DNA from: Taenia hydatigena
Lineage: Eukaryota; Platyhelminthes; Cestoda; Cyclophyllidea; Taeniidae
Assembly: GCA_036345935.2 (NCBI GenBank)
Contig: JADWOT020000002.1
Coordinates: forward strand, 18,350,073-18,414,072
DNA: 64,000 nt
Reading direction: 5' to 3'
Of this stretch, positions 60,781 through 64,000 are shown one piece after another. A program made the translations under genes and the position numbers. Position 1 is the first letter of the stretch, and each line of letters opens with the position of its first letter. The notes beneath the pieces are model-generated. The model was not told where the DNA came from, ran no database searches, and worked only from the letters and a program-made list of their open reading frames with translations.

Positions 60781-63700
60781 TGACTTTTCCGAATTAGTGC
60801 GACCGCTCCCTTCTGTGCTAAGAATTTTTCCAGGTTTCATATTTTTCTTTTTAAATGTGCTGAAAGAATATGCACTAATCTTTTGCGTTCGCAACTTTTC
60901 CTATCTGTTGCTACAACTTTTTTTAAATTGAGTATTTGCCAGGCAAAGTTTTGTTTCGAAGATACCCGGCTTTGATTATTAATTAGAAGTAGAGCAAATT
61001 TTTGACGAAACATTCCTTTATTGTAGCAATTTTGTTGGTCCATATTCTGTTTTACTAGATCTAAAAAATGAATAATTTGACATCTGTTAAATGTAATGCC
61101 TAATGTAAATGCCACTCGCTATTTGTGAGTAGAGAATTTGAGTGTCGCTTTGTTAACTAGCCTCGATGAAACCTGCATTATTTTGCTTTACCATTAACTT
61201 CTTTAAATGATAAATATATTGGTCGACATACCTCACTAACTGCCACTAGTAAGGGCGAAGTTAAGTCATTGCTTCATCTTCATAGGTTATGACTGGAGCA
61301 GACTAAATAATGAAGAACTTGGTGTGCCAGAACCACCTGGCGGAATAAAATCGAGCTGATATTTTTAAAGCTCCTCATCGCCACTTGTACCTTTTGGCAA
61401 TAGATTCAAATCTCAGGTAATCAGGCATCATTTGTGTGAGTAGGTAGGCGTAAGTCTATCGTTGATGTGGTAGTCCGTATTTCACTCTGATAGTCATCCG
61501 TAAATTAAGGATCAGCTGAGGAGTGATCTGAGCCTAATGGAGGTAATTCAAGCCCATTTACCTTACAGCATACGATCATTTTGTTGTTAGAGCAACAGAA
61601 CCTTCTCATGCAGTATGCGTCATTGGAATGCAGTATGACGACTGCATTGTCACCCTATACTCATAAATTTTTAATAGATCATGACATTAAGAGCTATGTA
61701 ATCACCATGCAACTTCGTTTACCAACCAGAAATCTCTGAGCCCCGGGTTACATCCAATAAGCTTTACTGTACTCAGATCTCCTTTTCCTAATAATGCCGA
61801 CTGAACTTCCTCCTGCAGGTTCAAATCGTATGTAAAATAGAGTTTAGGCATCTCATCTCATGTTCAGGAAAATGCTTTCGTTGACAGAGGAGGAGTTTTG
61901 CACATTACACGAGACAAAGAAGGTTCGCTGCAACAAGTACCAGCATCAGCAATTAGCGAAGACATTTCAATAAACTGCTTAGCATCCTAGCGATGGCATT
62001 GAGTGGGAGAATAGGAATAAGACAGCCAGTTTGAGAGGTTCGGCGTAAACGCGCAGGCCGACAGTGTGGCCTCATTTCGAAGGGCCATAGACACAACGCG
62101 TATTTCATGGGCTGTCTAACAAAAGCTTTGTCCACAGTGGAGCGGAAGAGGTGGCTAAATGTGCTCGTGGAGTATACATCCACGCCCTCGCTACCGTAAG
62201 TTGTCCAGGGTAATGGAATAAAAGCAGACTGTGCAGTCGAGTGCTGGTCCACTGAAGTATATCAAAGGAAGTATTTTTTTCCATCGAGGATCTATTCGAA
62301 CAAAATGATGGCGTCCAAAATGCTGGGAAATGATTGTCCCGTCTTACACTATGTTGCTTTTTACTTAATCTGGGTTAGTGCCCAACAATCTGCCGTATCG
62401 TCTCGAAATATTTAAAAATACCTTAAGCAATTCTTTCGTCTGTGCGTCGCCTTCCTTAATAAAGAAGCCCTGTTAATGAAGAAGTAAAGTGATTTGAGGC
62501 CCAGCCACTTAGAAACAAGCTTTAATGACAACTATTTACGCTGACATAAGCTGGGATCGTTGTGGTGGAAACTTTCTAGTGGATGATACCTACTTACCTG
62601 CCTCACATCGCCGATGTCAGCTAGCTTCAAAATTCTACTAATTTGCAATTCTTTGACTCCTCTCGGCTCATTCAGAGCCGCAAGCGAAGCTGTTTACTAC
62701 CAAATGCCACACTCCGATGATCAGACATGTGTTGCATCTGTAACATACCTACTTGACGGGACAGGAGTAAAAGCCCTGCGGAGAGAGTTTTGGCCATTGA
62801 ATCAGATAATGCGGCGAAGGCATTGATTTTGCAATGCCCATGCACTATTCTCCATGGTTTTAGTCGCGAGACTCTTCCATTGCGGTTCCCAAGTGATCAC
62901 TGATAAGCCACCCAACTTCAATTCTACTTTTAGATGTCATGTAAACTGATGTTGGGCAAGGAACTTGACCAAACATTCTTTCACCAACGGATGAGTTTCA
63001 TGACCAATGTACAGTTTATCTATACTCTTTGTGGTCAGCCTCCCTGCTAGGGATGTCTACCCTTGCTAATACTAGCTGTCACGTACAAAGTCTCAGCGAT
63101 GCTTCTTTCATATCAGTCATCCATCGCGGCGTCGAATTCAAACTCTGATAGAGAAAACCATGCCCGAATTAGTAAAACAAGGGCATTATGAGGAATGTTG
63201 GATCAAATTAGACGTTGAAGCATTCAAGCGTGAACCAAACTAGGAGATTAATCCCTTATAATCCAGTCGTTCATCACAGCAGTTGCAGGTCGCAATTGTG
63301 GAGTAGGTCTTGCGGTAGCTTTCGTCCTTTATATTTAAAGATCGTGAATCATTCAGCACAGAGTGATTTCTACGTCATTTCGATTTGATAGAATCAAACC
63401 CGCAAAAGAAACTCAATAAAAGACGGGCTAGCTTCAACAGCCAGTTAGTCTTGAAATCTTTCGATTAAATAGCACCTACTACTAAAACTAAAGATGGATT
63501 AATGCAAAAAACTTGCAACCATTGTTCATGGTTTTCCTTTACTATATCACCTGATTTCAGTAGTATTAACAAATGCTCTCCCTCTCACCCATAACAAGGG
63601 TGTCAAATCGTACTCAGACTTCTAATAACAAGGGCGGAAAGATGGAAGGGGAGGAACCCTCCACAGTCAATGCCAAATTTAAAGAGAAACTATGAGGACG

Positions 63701-63952
63701 TGGAAAAATTTAAATAGGATACGTGAATATTAAGTCAAACAAAGAACAATCAAACATTTACGTAAAAGGCGAATTCATACCATCGAATGCTATCGATGCA
63801 TACCAGTATTTTGCGCTACAATACTTATTATGATTTCTATCAGGAGTATTGTTAGAAAAGGGCTTATGTAGGAGTCATTAAAATGCCTTTCAACACAATG
63901 ATTCATTAAAGAAATCAATTAATTATGTTGCTGTGTGGACTGCGGTTTTAAT
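60781..63952. other. Intergenic; one possible isolated exon
   Basis: Nothing firm. On plus, 62138-62195 is flanked by a tttgtccacag acceptor and a gtaagt donor and is open in one frame (GAEEVAKCARGVYIHALAT). A minus frame (61953-62252) overlaps the same DNA. Neither is recognised. Confidence 0.3.
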
Positions 63953-63998
63953 CAGGGTCACAGAGGTGACCATATTATTCTAGCTGCGTAGGCTGGCC
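63953..63998 (-). repeat. Dispersed repeat fragment, inverted mate of 41875-41919
   Basis: Reverse complement begins ggccagcctacgcagctag and ends tatggtcacctctgtgaccct, as at 41875-41919. The window stops here, so the real extent is unknown. Confidence 0.7.
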
Positions 63999-64000
63999 TT

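Noticed and set aside
1..64000. CRISPR array, operon, phage or bacterial defence locus
   Set aside because: No regularly spaced repeats of CRISPR form and no dense gene packing. The introns, the Golgi enzyme and the LTR element show this is eukaryotic DNA.

Overview
This is a gene-poor stretch of an animal nuclear genome, visibly AT-rich and full of decayed repeats. There is no operon-like packing. Open frames are short, genes are split by GT-AG introns, and the one multi-exon gene I recognise (a Golgi GT14 glycosyltransferase) is metazoan in type. A Ty3/Gypsy remnant, large introns in the recognised gene, very short introns of 49-65 bases elsewhere and low gene density would fit a large-genome parasitic flatworm (tapeworm or fluke). 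That placement is inference, not proof.

Layout. 1-1450: decayed Ty3/Gypsy element on the plus strand (RNase H tail, then integrase). 5136-6077: intact intronless F-box gene, FBXO4-like. 10850-11032: array of a 53-bp minisatellite. 11295-16798 (minus): three exons of a core-2-type beta-1,6-N-acetylglucosaminyltransferase; the C-terminal exon(s) were not found. 17905-18105: the same 53-bp minisatellite, inverted, so the two arrays bracket the glycosyltransferase. 18.1-28.8 kb: nothing convincing. About 28.87-30.04 kb and 36.43-38.33 kb: two diverged copies of an unrecognised multi-exon gene with matching short introns. 45011-45066: a strong hairpin. 46240-47150 (minus): a full-length but disabled paralogue of the F-box gene. 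49366-49698 and 53354-53685: an LTR-like repeat of about 333 bp in opposite orientations. 59757-60780: a tandem pair of cysteine-rich domains around a 124-bp duplication. The window ends in an inverted copy of a repeat at 41.9 kb.

The two recognised genes have unrelated jobs: substrate choice for ubiquitination, and O-glycan branching in the Golgi. The main theme is local duplication followed by decay (F-box pair, A/B gene pair, cysteine-rich pair, paired repeats). I found no credible tRNA, rRNA or CRISPR and no clear new multi-gene system.
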